From Rubritepida sp. (GTDB lineage Bacteria > Pseudomonadota > Alphaproteobacteria > Acetobacterales > Acetobacteraceae), in the NCBI GenBank assembly GCA_022843345.1, contig JALHNW010000127.1, forward strand, positions 1-5,884: DNA of 5,884 bases, given 5' to 3'. The position numbers and the translations under genes are program-made. The notes under the pieces are model-generated. The model saw only the letters and a list, made by a program, of their open reading frames with translations. It made no database searches and was not told where the DNA came from. Below, in pieces: positions 1-5,395 of the stretch (within the stretch, counting starts at the first letter, position 1; every line of letters starts with the position of its first letter).

Positions 1-567
1 CGCGCGGGCCAGGGCGTCCAGCCGGCTGGCCAGGGCCTGGCGCACCGGGGAGGGCACGCCGGCGCGGCGCAGGGTCTGCCCCGCCACGGCGCCGACGGTG
101 GCGAGGATGTTCTTCACCCGGTGCTCCGTCTCGGCCAGCAGCAGGGCGCGGCCTTCCTCGGCCGCGTGCTCGGCGGTGGCGTCGCGGAACAGGGTGACGA
201 AGCCCTGGGGCCGGCCCGCCTCGTCGCGCTGCACGGTGGTGGTGCCGCTGGCCCAGAAGCGGCTGCCGTCGCGCCGGCGGTGCCAGCACTCGTTGATGGC
301 GCGGCCCTCCTCCAGCGCCTGGCACAGCTCGGCCTCGAAGGCGCCCTTCGCGCGTTCCTTTCCCGCGAACAGCTCCTCGCCGGAGCGGCCGAGCAGCTCC
401 TCTTCCGCGTAGCTGAGGATGGCCCGGGCGCCGGCGTTGCAGGCGGTGATCCGCCCCTCCAGGTCGAGCGAGAGGATGGCGTGGTCGGTGGCGGCGTCGA
501 GCAGGCGGCGCAGGCGGGTGGCCTCGTCGTCCTGGTGGGCGGGGTGGGCGATGTCGTCGGTTGTCAT
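1..567 (-). CDS. PAS-domain sensor histidine kinase, HWE/HisKA_2 type (N-terminal part, cut by window edge)
   Basis: The visible 189 residues are the N-terminal sensing part and start of the transmitter of a histidine kinase, which autophosphorylates a His and passes the phosphate to a response regulator. Residues about 20-135 read as one PAS domain (TDHAILSLDLEGRI near the start, GFVTLFRDATAEH at the end). An H-box follows at about 144-166, with ETEHRVKNILATV giving H149 as the phospho-acceptor; ATVGAVAGQTLR fits the HWE family better than classical HisKA. No transmembrane segment or signal peptide is seen, so it is probably cytoplasmic. The PAS lacks the LOV photoactive Cys motif, so its ligand is unknown. 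The ATPase domain lies beyond position 1. The ATG at 567 has no good Shine-Dalgarno sequence; an in-frame ATG at 612 would add 15 residues. It is divergent from the Crp/FNR-like gene. Family assignment is firm; partner and signal are unknown. Confidence 0.88.
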   Translation of the reverse strand, partial: MTTDDIAHPAHQDDEATRLRRLLDAATDHAILSLDLEGRITACNAGARAILSYAEEELLGRSGEELFAGKERAKGAFEAELCQALEEGRAINECWHRRRDGSRFWASGTTTVQRDEAGRPQGFVTLFRDATAEHAAEEGRALLLAETEHRVKNILATVGAVAGQTLRRAGVPSPVRQALASRLDALARA

Positions 568-633
568 GGTGGGGAGTTTTGCAATCGTCCTCTGGCGTGC
601 AGGCGGAGGCATGCGCCGCCATCCCGACCGGCG

Positions 634-651
634 CTGTCCGGTATCGGACAG
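634..651. promoter_or_regulatory. 18-bp dyad, possible operator between kinase and Crp/FNR-like gene
   Basis: CTGTCCGGTATCGGACAG is an inverted repeat with perfect 7-bp arms around a 4-base centre. It lies 66 bp before the kinase start at 567 and 163 bp before the regulator start at 815. Two half-sites separated by four bases match the geometry of Crp/FNR-family operators, although the half-site TGTCCG is not the classical FNR (TTGAT) or Crp (TGTGA) sequence. The adjacent gene encodes a Crp/FNR-like protein, so autoregulation or control of the kinase is a reasonable inference. No -10/-35 pair could be assigned with confidence nearby. Confidence 0.45.
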
Positions 652-759
652 ACCCGCGCGCGGCGCGCATGACATCTGGGGCAAGGCCCGCATCCCGCGC
701 GCCTGAAAACCTCGTGCCGTCAGGACCAGATGAGGGACACCACCCGCATCGCCCTTCCG

Positions 760-811
760 GCGCGGATGGCTGAGAGATCCGTGCGCTCCCGCCAGGCTTG
801 TCCTGGGAGCG
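760..811 (+). promoter_or_regulatory. Two adjacent leader hairpins covering the RBS of the Crp/FNR-like gene
   Basis: As RNA, 760-767 can pair with 777-784 (8 bp including one G-U) around a 9-base loop GGCUGAGAG. Next, 784-790 pairs with 805-811 (7 bp, CGCTCCC with GGGAGCG). The second stem contains the apparent Shine-Dalgarno GGGAG at 805-809, five bases before the ATG at 815. An alternative pairing of 792-796 with 802-806 also occludes part of it. If the message starts upstream of 760, translation could depend on opening this stem. GC-rich DNA gives chance hairpins, so a regulatory role is only suggested. Confidence 0.3.
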
Positions 812-814
812 TCC

Positions 815-1537
815 ATGGCCTCTTCGCCCACCCCCTCCACCCGCAACCGCCTGCTCTCCATGCTGCCGAAGGAGGAGCTGGCCCGCCTGCTGCCGCGCTT
901 CGAGCGCGTGGAGCCCCGGCTGCGCCAGGTGGTGCTGACGCCCGAGGAGCCGGTGCCGGCGGTGCTGTTCCCCGAGGGCGGCTGGGTGTCCATGCTGGTC
1001 GTCATGGGCGACGGGCGGATGGCCGAGGTGGGGCTCGTCGGCTCGGAGGGCATGGTGGGGCTGCCGCTGCTGCTGCAGGACGGGGCGGTGAGCGGCGTGG
1101 AGGCGATGGTGCAGGCCACGGGCACCATGCTGCGGATGCCGGCGCCGGAGTTCCGCGCGGCGCTGGACGAGTTCCCCTCGCTGCGGCCGCTGCTGCTGCG
1201 CTACGCGCTCGCCTTCCAGCAGCAGGTGTCGCAGACGGCCGCCTGCAACGGGCACCATTCGCTGGAGCAGCGGCTGGCCCGCTGGCTGCTGATGGCGCAT
1301 GACCGCTCGCGCGGGGACAGCTTCCAGATGACGCAGGAGTTCCTGGCGCTGATGCTGTGCGTGCACCGCCCGGGCGTGACGGTGGCGGCGCGGCTGTTCC
1401 AGCGGGCCGGGCTGATCACCTACGGCCAGGGCAAGATCACCGTGCTGGACCGCGAGGGGCTGGAGGCGACGGCCTGCGAGTGCCACGCGGCGGTGAAGCG
1501 GCACTTCTCGCGGCTGCTGGGGGAGGAGCGGGGGTAG
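815..1537 (+). CDS. Crp/FNR-family transcriptional regulator
   Basis: This 240-residue protein is close to the usual length of the Crp/FNR family. Residues about 10-125 form a cNMP-binding-like beta-barrel domain (LFPEGGWVSMLVVMGDGRMAEVGLVGSEGMVGLP). A long dimerisation helix follows at about 125-160. A C-terminal winged helix-turn-helix spans about 169-212 (MTQEFLALMLCVHRPGVTVAARLFQRAGLI, then the wing ITYGQGKITVLD). The cAMP-contacting RGE...S-A segment of Crp is not recognisable, and the N-terminal Fe-S cysteine cluster of FNR is absent, so neither effector can be assumed. Cysteines lie at 144, 182, 221 and 223, the last two as CEC followed by His. The start is supported by GGGAG five bases upstream. 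It is divergent from the sensor kinase and convergent with the ABC permease operon. It probably acts as a DNA-binding dimer; its targets are unknown, and 634-651 is a candidate site. Confidence 0.92.
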   Translation: MASSPTPSTRNRLLSMLPKEELARLLPRFERVEPRLRQVVLTPEEPVPAVLFPEGGWVSMLVVMGDGRMAEVGLVGSEGMVGLPLLLQDGAVSGVEAMVQATGTMLRMPAPEFRAALDEFPSLRPLLLRYALAFQQQVSQTAACNGHHSLEQRLARWLLMAHDRSRGDSFQMTQEFLALMLCVHRPGVTVAARLFQRAGLITYGQGKITVLDREGLEATACECHAAVKRHFSRLLGEERG

Positions 1538-1565
1538 CCTCCGCCGCGGGCGTTGAGGCACGGGC

Positions 1566-1587
1566 GGGGGCGCAAGGGCGCGCCCCC
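1566..1587 (+). terminator. GC hairpin after the Crp/FNR-like gene, possible terminator
   Basis: GGGGGCGC (1566-1573) and GCGCCCCC (1580-1587) form a perfect 8-bp stem with a 6-base loop, 28 bases after the stop codon. A competing stem pairs 1563-1570 with 1593-1600. No U-tract follows, so it is not a textbook intrinsic terminator, though such GC hairpins often mark gene ends in high-GC bacteria. The surrounding C-rich text up to about 1605 may be a dispersed intergenic element. Confidence 0.4.
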
Positions 1588-1616
1588 TGCACCCCCCGCC
1601 AAAGCTGCGCGCCGCC

Positions 1617-1653
1617 GGACGTCAAGGGCTGACGGAGTCAGCCCTTGACGTCC
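1617..1653. terminator. Perfect 17-bp inverted repeat at the end of the permease operon (bidirectional terminator candidate)
   Basis: Arms 1617-1633 and 1637-1653 are perfectly complementary over 17 bp with a GGA loop at 1634-1636. The right arm contains the last codons and stop (1638-1640) of the minus-strand permease gene, so the hairpin forms while ribosomes finish that gene. The left arm lies downstream of it. It sits between two convergent genes and could stop transcription from both sides, but neither side has a T-rich tract. It is the longest perfect hairpin I found in the window. Confidence 0.55.
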
Positions 1654-2540
1654 ATGGCGGCCCGCAGCCCATCGCTGACCAAATTGAAGCAGATGGAGGT
1701 GACGAAGATGCACGCCCCCGGCAGCACCGCCACCCAGGGCTGCACGTAGATCGCGGTCCGCAGCGTGTTCAGCATCAGCCCCCATTCCGGCTCCGGCGGG
1801 CGGGTGCCGAGGCCGAGGAAGGACAGGCCCGAGGCCAGGATCATGCACACGCTGATGAGGCTGGTGGCGTACACGAAGATCGGCCCCAGCACGTTGCCCA
1901 GCACGTGGACGCGCACGATGGTGAAGGCCGACGCGCCCGAGGCCCGCGCGGCGTCCACGAAGTCGAGGTTGCGCACGCCCGTCGTCACGCTTTCCGCCAC
2001 GCGGATGATCTGCGGCACGAAGACGAGCGTCAGCGCCAGGATGGCGTTGGTGATGCCCGCCCCCAGCGCGCCCGAGATTGCCACCGCCAGCAGCACGGAG
2101 GGGAAGGCGTAGAACACGTCCGTCACCCGCATGATGAGCATGTTCACCTTGCCGCCGGCGAAGCCCGCCAGCACGCCCAGCACGGTGCCGATGACGAAGG
2201 CCAGCGCCACGGGGACGATGCCCATGTACCAGGACAGCCGGCCGCCGTAGATGAGGCGGGTGAGCATGTCGCGCCCCAGCTCGTCCGTGCCGAGCGGGTG
2301 GTTCTCGGTGCCGATGGGGCGCAGGCGGCGGATCATGCTGCCCTGGAACGGGTCGGCCGGCGCCACCAGCGGCGCGAAGACGATGGCCAGCAGCATGAGC
2401 AGCAGCACGAGGGCGCAGGCGATGGTCACGGGGTCGCGCTTCAGGCGCTTCCACACGCCGCCCCAGTAGCCCTCCGAGCGGGCATGGGCCTGGGCGGCCT
2501 GGATGGCGAGTTCGGCGGCGGCGGCGGTGCTGGTGCTCAT
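1638..2540 (-). CDS. Oligopeptide-type ABC transporter permease, DppC/OppC-like
   Basis: This is a 300-residue inner-membrane subunit of a Dpp/Opp-type importer; it pairs with the DppB-like subunit to form the channel. A cytoplasmic N-terminus (about 1-37) leads into the first membrane helix (about 38-60). Then comes the family hallmark HPLGTDELGRDMLTRLIYGGR (about 81-101), further helices (about 105-128, 145-180, 220-245, 268-287), and the EAA loop that docks the ATPase at about 194-216 (FVDAARASGASAFTIVRVHVLGN). The usual HxLPN ending reads HVLGN here, a mild deviation. The ATG at 2540 overlaps the upstream permease stop as ATGA, implying translational coupling, and was chosen over upstream in-frame codons because of this. 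Its stop lies inside the 17-bp hairpin. Substrate is not determinable; peptides, glutathione, nickel and opine-like compounds are all handled by relatives. Confidence 0.93.
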   Translation of the reverse strand: MSTSTAAAAELAIQAAQAHARSEGYWGGVWKRLKRDPVTIACALVLLLMLLAIVFAPLVAPADPFQGSMIRRLRPIGTENHPLGTDELGRDMLTRLIYGGRLSWYMGIVPVALAFVIGTVLGVLAGFAGGKVNMLIMRVTDVFYAFPSVLLAVAISGALGAGITNAILALTLVFVPQIIRVAESVTTGVRNLDFVDAARASGASAFTIVRVHVLGNVLGPIFVYATSLISVCMILASGLSFLGLGTRPPEPEWGLMLNTLRTAIYVQPWVAVLPGACIFVTSICFNLVSDGLRAAMDVKG

Positions 2541-3490
2541 GCGCGCTTGATCCGCGGGTCGAGGGTGGTCTGGATCAGGTCCACGAACAGGTTCAGCGCC
2601 ACGAAGAACATCGCCAGCACCAGGATGGTGCCCTGGAGCACCGGCATGTCGCGCTGGAAGATGGCGCTGTTCAGCAGCAGCCCGGTGCCGGGCCAGGAGA
2701 ACACCGTCTCCACCAGGATGGACCCGCCCATCAGGTAGCCGAGCTGCAAGCCCATCACCGCCAGCGCGTTGGGGGCTGCGTTCTTCACGACATGCAGGAA
2801 GATGGCGAAGCGCGTCAGCCCCTTGCCGCGCAGCGCCACGACGAATTCCTGGTTCATGATCTCGGCGATGATGCCGCGCACGGTGCGCGTGACGATGCCC
2901 ATGGGGATGACGGACAGCGTGATGGCCGGCAGCACCAGGTGCTGGATGTGCGCCCAGTCCCACACCCAGTCGGCCGAGCCGCCGGGGCCGGCGCCCATGG
3001 CCGGCAGCCAGGGCAGCTGCACGGCGAAGACCACCACCAGCACCATGCCCAGCCAGTAATGCGGCACGGAGACGCCGGCGACCGCGAAGGTCGTCGCCAC
3101 GCGGTCGAGGATGGAGCCGCGGAAGGTGCCGGCCAGCCCGCCCAGCACGCAGCCCAGCACGAAGCCGATGAGCGAGGCGGCCAGCGCCAGGGTGAGCGTG
3201 TTGCCGATGGCGCTCGACAAATCGCCCCACACCGGGCGGCCGGTGGCGAGGCTGCGGCCCAGGTCGCCCTGCACCACCTTGCCCAGCCACAGCGCGAACT
3301 GCACCGGCAGCGGCTTGTCCAGGCCGTAGTCGCGGCGCACCTGCTCCACCACCTCCTGCGGCGCATCGGGGGGCACGATGGCGTTGATCGGGTCGCCCGG
3401 GGCGATCTGCACCAGCATGAAGCAGACGAACCCGACCGCGAGCGCGATCGGGATGGCGTAGAGGACGCGTTTCACGAGATAGACGAGCAT
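2537..3490 (-). CDS. Oligopeptide-type ABC transporter permease, DppB/OppB-like
   Basis: This 317-residue inner-membrane permease has the normal DppB length. Residues 1-30 hold the first membrane helix (YLVKRVLYAIPIALAVGFVCF), followed by the family-typical periplasmic segment (QIAPGDPIN, about 28-36; YGLDKPLPVQF; QGDLGRSL, about 74-81). Further helices lie at about 98-122, 132-160, 187-202, 243-262 and 286-308. The EAA loop is at about 215-241 (EFVVALRGKGLTRFAIFLHVVKNAAPN), with the invariant Gly at 224 and H233. FSWPGTG (264-270) and the terminal DPRIK are also hallmarks. The ATG at 3490 is preceded by GAGG a few bases upstream. It is co-directional with the binding-protein gene 162 bp upstream and overlaps the next permease by 4 bp. 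Assignment to the family is secure; substrate is unknown. Confidence 0.94.
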   Translation of the reverse strand: MLVYLVKRVLYAIPIALAVGFVCFMLVQIAPGDPINAIVPPDAPQEVVEQVRRDYGLDKPLPVQFALWLGKVVQGDLGRSLATGRPVWGDLSSAIGNTLTLALAASLIGFVLGCVLGGLAGTFRGSILDRVATTFAVAGVSVPHYWLGMVLVVVFAVQLPWLPAMGAGPGGSADWVWDWAHIQHLVLPAITLSVIPMGIVTRTVRGIIAEIMNQEFVVALRGKGLTRFAIFLHVVKNAAPNALAVMGLQLGYLMGGSILVETVFSWPGTGLLLNSAIFQRDMPVLQGTILVLAMFFVALNLFVDLIQTTLDPRIKRA

Positions 3491-3540
3491 TGAACCTCAC
3501 CATGGCGCGGCGCGCCCGTCGAAGCGGACCCCTGCGATGC

Positions 3541-3565
3541 CCTGCCGCGGCTTGGCCGCGGCAGG
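3541..3565 (-). terminator. 11-bp hairpin in the gap before the DppB-like gene
   Basis: CCTGCCGCGGC (3541-3551) and GCCGCGGCAGG (3555-3565) are perfect arms around a 3-base loop. It lies 51 bp before the permease start and downstream of the binding-protein gene on the minus strand. There is no T-tract. It may stabilise the 3' end of the binding-protein message or partly terminate transcription before the permeases. Confidence 0.4.
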
Positions 3566-3610
3566 ATGGGTTGCCCACCGAAGGCCGGGCGGATCGGGGT
3601 CCCCGCGGCG

Positions 3611-3642
3611 CTTTCCCGCCAAGCGAAGCGCCGGCGGGAAAG
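3611..3642 (-). terminator. 10-bp hairpin directly after the substrate-binding protein gene
   Basis: CTTTCCCGCC (3611-3620) and GGCGGGAAAG (3633-3642) are perfect arms with a 12-base loop, 10 bases past the stop codon of the binding-protein gene. Because the permeases follow in the same direction, this is best read as a leaky terminator or mRNA-stabilising stem, as known between binding-protein and permease genes of many ABC operons. No T-run follows on the minus strand. Confidence 0.5.
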
Positions 3643-3652
3643 TGTCGTGGGG

Positions 3653-5266
3653 CTACTGGATGAAGGGCAGCCGCAGGTCCACGAACCAGCTCTGCGGCTG
3701 CACGTGGCCGCGCACGCGCGGGCTCATGGCGCGCGGGCCCACGTCATGCGCGATCCAGATGAACAGCGCCTCGTCCACGCCCGCCGCGTGCAGGCGGCCC
3801 AGGGCGGCGTCGCGCGCGGCGGGCTCGAAGGCGTTGCGCGCCTCGCTCACCAGCCGGTCGAAGCGCGGGTCGTTGAACATGCCCCAGTTGTTGGACACGG
3901 GCGCGGCCATCTTGCTGTCCCAGAAGCGCACCAGCGAGAAGAAGGGATCCATGGCCGAGAAGGACACGTTGATGGCGTGCGCGCCGCGCGCGCTGGCGTG
4001 GCCGCAGCCGTTGCGCCAGTTGGTGAACAGCGCGTTCCACTCGATCACGTCGAACTCGATGTTGATGCCCACGCTCCGCAGGTCCTGCTGGATGAACTCG
4101 TTCATCGGCAGCGGCTGCATCTGGCCCGAACCCGACGCGCTGATCTGCACCTTGATCGTCACCGGCCGCTGCGGGGAGAAGCCGGCCTCGGCCAGCAGGC
4201 GGCGCGCCTCGGCCTTGTCCGTGCGGATCTGGAAGGAGGGCGTGCCCGCCCAGGGGTGGCCGGCCGGGTAGGTGCCCAGCGCGGGCTGCATCATGCCGCC
4301 CAGCAGGGTCCGCAGCCCCTCGCGGTCGATCGCCAGGTTCAGCGCGCGGCGCACCCGCACGTCGGAGAGCGGCGAGGAGGGCAGGAAGCAGGGCTGCCAC
4401 GGCCACACATGCGGCTGCGGGTTGGAGGCGATCTGCATCTGGCGCGCGCGCAGCTGCGGCACGGCGTCGGGCGAGGGCGCCTCGATCCAGTCCACCTGGC
4501 CGGACAGCAGGGCCGCGGTGCGGGCGTTCGCCTCGGGGATGGGGAGCAGGACGATGCGCTCGGCGCGCGCCTTCTCGCCCCAGTAGGCGTCGTTGCGCGT
4601 CATCTCCGCGCGCTCGCGCGGGACGAAGCGGGTGAGGCGGAAGGGGCCGGTGCCCGACGGGCTGGCGGCGAAGGCGTTCCAGGCGGCCTCCGCGCTCGCC
4701 GCGTTCGCGCGCATGCGCTCCCAATGGGTGGGGCTGGCCATGAACAGGTTGGTGAGGTTGATGGGCAGCAGGCTGTCGGGTTCGCTGGTGAACAGCGCCA
4801 CCGTCATGTCGTCCACCTTCTCCGCCCGGCGCAGCGTGGGCATGCGTGACGCGGTGAGGCCGACCTGGCGGGGGTCGTAGTGCGGGGCCTCGCGGTCCAG
4901 CACCTTGCGGACGTTCCACACCACGGCGTCGGCGTTGAAGGGGCTGCCGTCGTGGAAGGAGACGCCCGGGCGCAGGCGGAAGATCCAGCGCGTGCGGTCG
5001 GTGGCGTCGCTTTCCCAGGACAGGGCCAGGCCGGGCTGCACGGTGCTGGGGCGGTCGGCGCGCGACAGGTCCCACGCCGTCAGCGCGTCATACAGCGGGA
5101 TGCCGGTGAAGCGGTTGCCCTCGAAGCCCTGGTCGGGCTGGCCATGCGTCAGCGGGATGTCGGCCGCCGTCATGCCGATGCGGATGGTGCCTTGCGCGGC
5201 CGCCGGCTGGCTGGCGAGCAGGGCGGCCGGCAACAGCGCGGCCATGAGCATGTGACGCAGGCGCAT
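3653..5266 (-). CDS. ABC transporter substrate-binding protein, SBP_bac_5 (DppA/OppA-like) family
   Basis: This 537-residue periplasmic binding protein captures the substrate and delivers it to the two permeases encoded downstream. A Sec signal peptide covers about 1-25 (MRLRHMLMAALLPAALL, then SQPAAAQ), with cleavage likely after the AAA/AQ stretch; no lipobox Cys is present, so it is probably soluble. The family signature is at about 78-124 (PGLALSW, WIFRLRPGVSFHDGSPFNADAVVWNVRKVLD). Other hallmarks are GTGPFR (205-210), DVRVRRALNLAIDREGL (302-318), KAEARRLLAEAGF (351-363), VGINIEFDVIEW (399-410) and FNDPRFDRLV (464-473). The mature part has two cysteines (293, 421), which could form a disulfide. 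The start at 5266 has GGAAG three bases upstream. Family is secure; the ligand cannot be read from sequence. The divergent racemase gene hints at an amino-acid-related ligand. Confidence 0.93.
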   Translation of the reverse strand: MRLRHMLMAALLPAALLASQPAAAQGTIRIGMTAADIPLTHGQPDQGFEGNRFTGIPLYDALTAWDLSRADRPSTVQPGLALSWESDATDRTRWIFRLRPGVSFHDGSPFNADAVVWNVRKVLDREAPHYDPRQVGLTASRMPTLRRAEKVDDMTVALFTSEPDSLLPINLTNLFMASPTHWERMRANAASAEAAWNAFAASPSGTGPFRLTRFVPRERAEMTRNDAYWGEKARAERIVLLPIPEANARTAALLSGQVDWIEAPSPDAVPQLRARQMQIASNPQPHVWPWQPCFLPSSPLSDVRVRRALNLAIDREGLRTLLGGMMQPALGTYPAGHPWAGTPSFQIRTDKAEARRLLAEAGFSPQRPVTIKVQISASGSGQMQPLPMNEFIQQDLRSVGINIEFDVIEWNALFTNWRNGCGHASARGAHAINVSFSAMDPFFSLVRFWDSKMAAPVSNNWGMFNDPRFDRLVSEARNAFEPAARDAALGRLHAAGVDEALFIWIAHDVGPRAMSPRVRGHVQPQSWFVDLRLPFIQ

Positions 5267-5295
5267 TTTCTTCCAGTGTCTCCCAGGGTTGCCCC

Positions 5296-5325
5296 ATAGG
5301 ACGCGCGAAGGCCCGTGCCGCGCAA
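5296..5325 (-). promoter_or_regulatory. Weak promoter candidate for the binding-protein operon
   Basis: Read on the minus strand, TTGCGC (5325-5320) and TCCTAT (5301-5296) are spaced by 18 bases, resembling a sigma-70 -35/-10 pair. It would start transcription about 20 bases before the ATG at 5266, leaving room for the GGAAG ribosome binding site. Both hexamers match the consensus only partly, and the region is GC-rich. Confidence 0.25.
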
Positions 5326-5339
5326 GCGTTCCCTGCGCG
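5319..5339. promoter_or_regulatory. Short inverted repeat in the divergent gap, possible operator
   Basis: CGCGCA (5319-5324) and TGCGCG (5334-5339) are 6-bp arms separated by nine bases. They overlap the candidate -35 of the binding-protein promoter, where a repressor could bind. Short GC palindromes arise easily by chance in this composition, so support is weak. Confidence 0.2.
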
Positions 5340-5395
5340 CCGATCCGCCGCCCGGGGCTTGCCATTGCCCAAGGCGCGGGCATCACTGGCGCGCG

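Noticed and set aside
20..135. LOV-type photosensor in the kinase
   Set aside because: The coordinates are amino-acid residues of the minus-strand kinase (about DNA 163-510). The flavin-adduct Cys motif (NCRFLQ type) is absent from the PAS domain.
760..784. Possible TPP riboswitch because of a GGCTGAGAG string in the leader loop
   Set aside because: The second conserved TPP element (ACCUGAUCUGG-like) and the helix order are missing, and the downstream gene is a regulator with no visible thiamine link. The string is probably coincidental.
730..1302. Plus-strand frame starting at 730 as a separate gene or overlapping upstream ORF
   Set aside because: It is out of frame with the Crp/FNR-like gene, has Ala/Gly/Arg-rich low-complexity translation, and covers sequence fully explained by that gene.
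1905..2738. Long plus-strand open frames opposite the permeases and binding protein (also 2792-3493 and 3566-4849)
   Set aside because: Their translations are rich in His, Arg, Gly, Gln and Asp with no domain signal, as expected for antisense shadows of GC-rich coding sequence.
1638..3578. A 646-codon open frame on the minus strand suggesting a fused permease
   Set aside because: Only the part from 2540 down encodes the DppC-like protein. The upstream part is an out-of-frame reading of the DppB-like gene, rich in Arg/Pro/Ala/Gly, and the true gene starts at the ATGA overlap.
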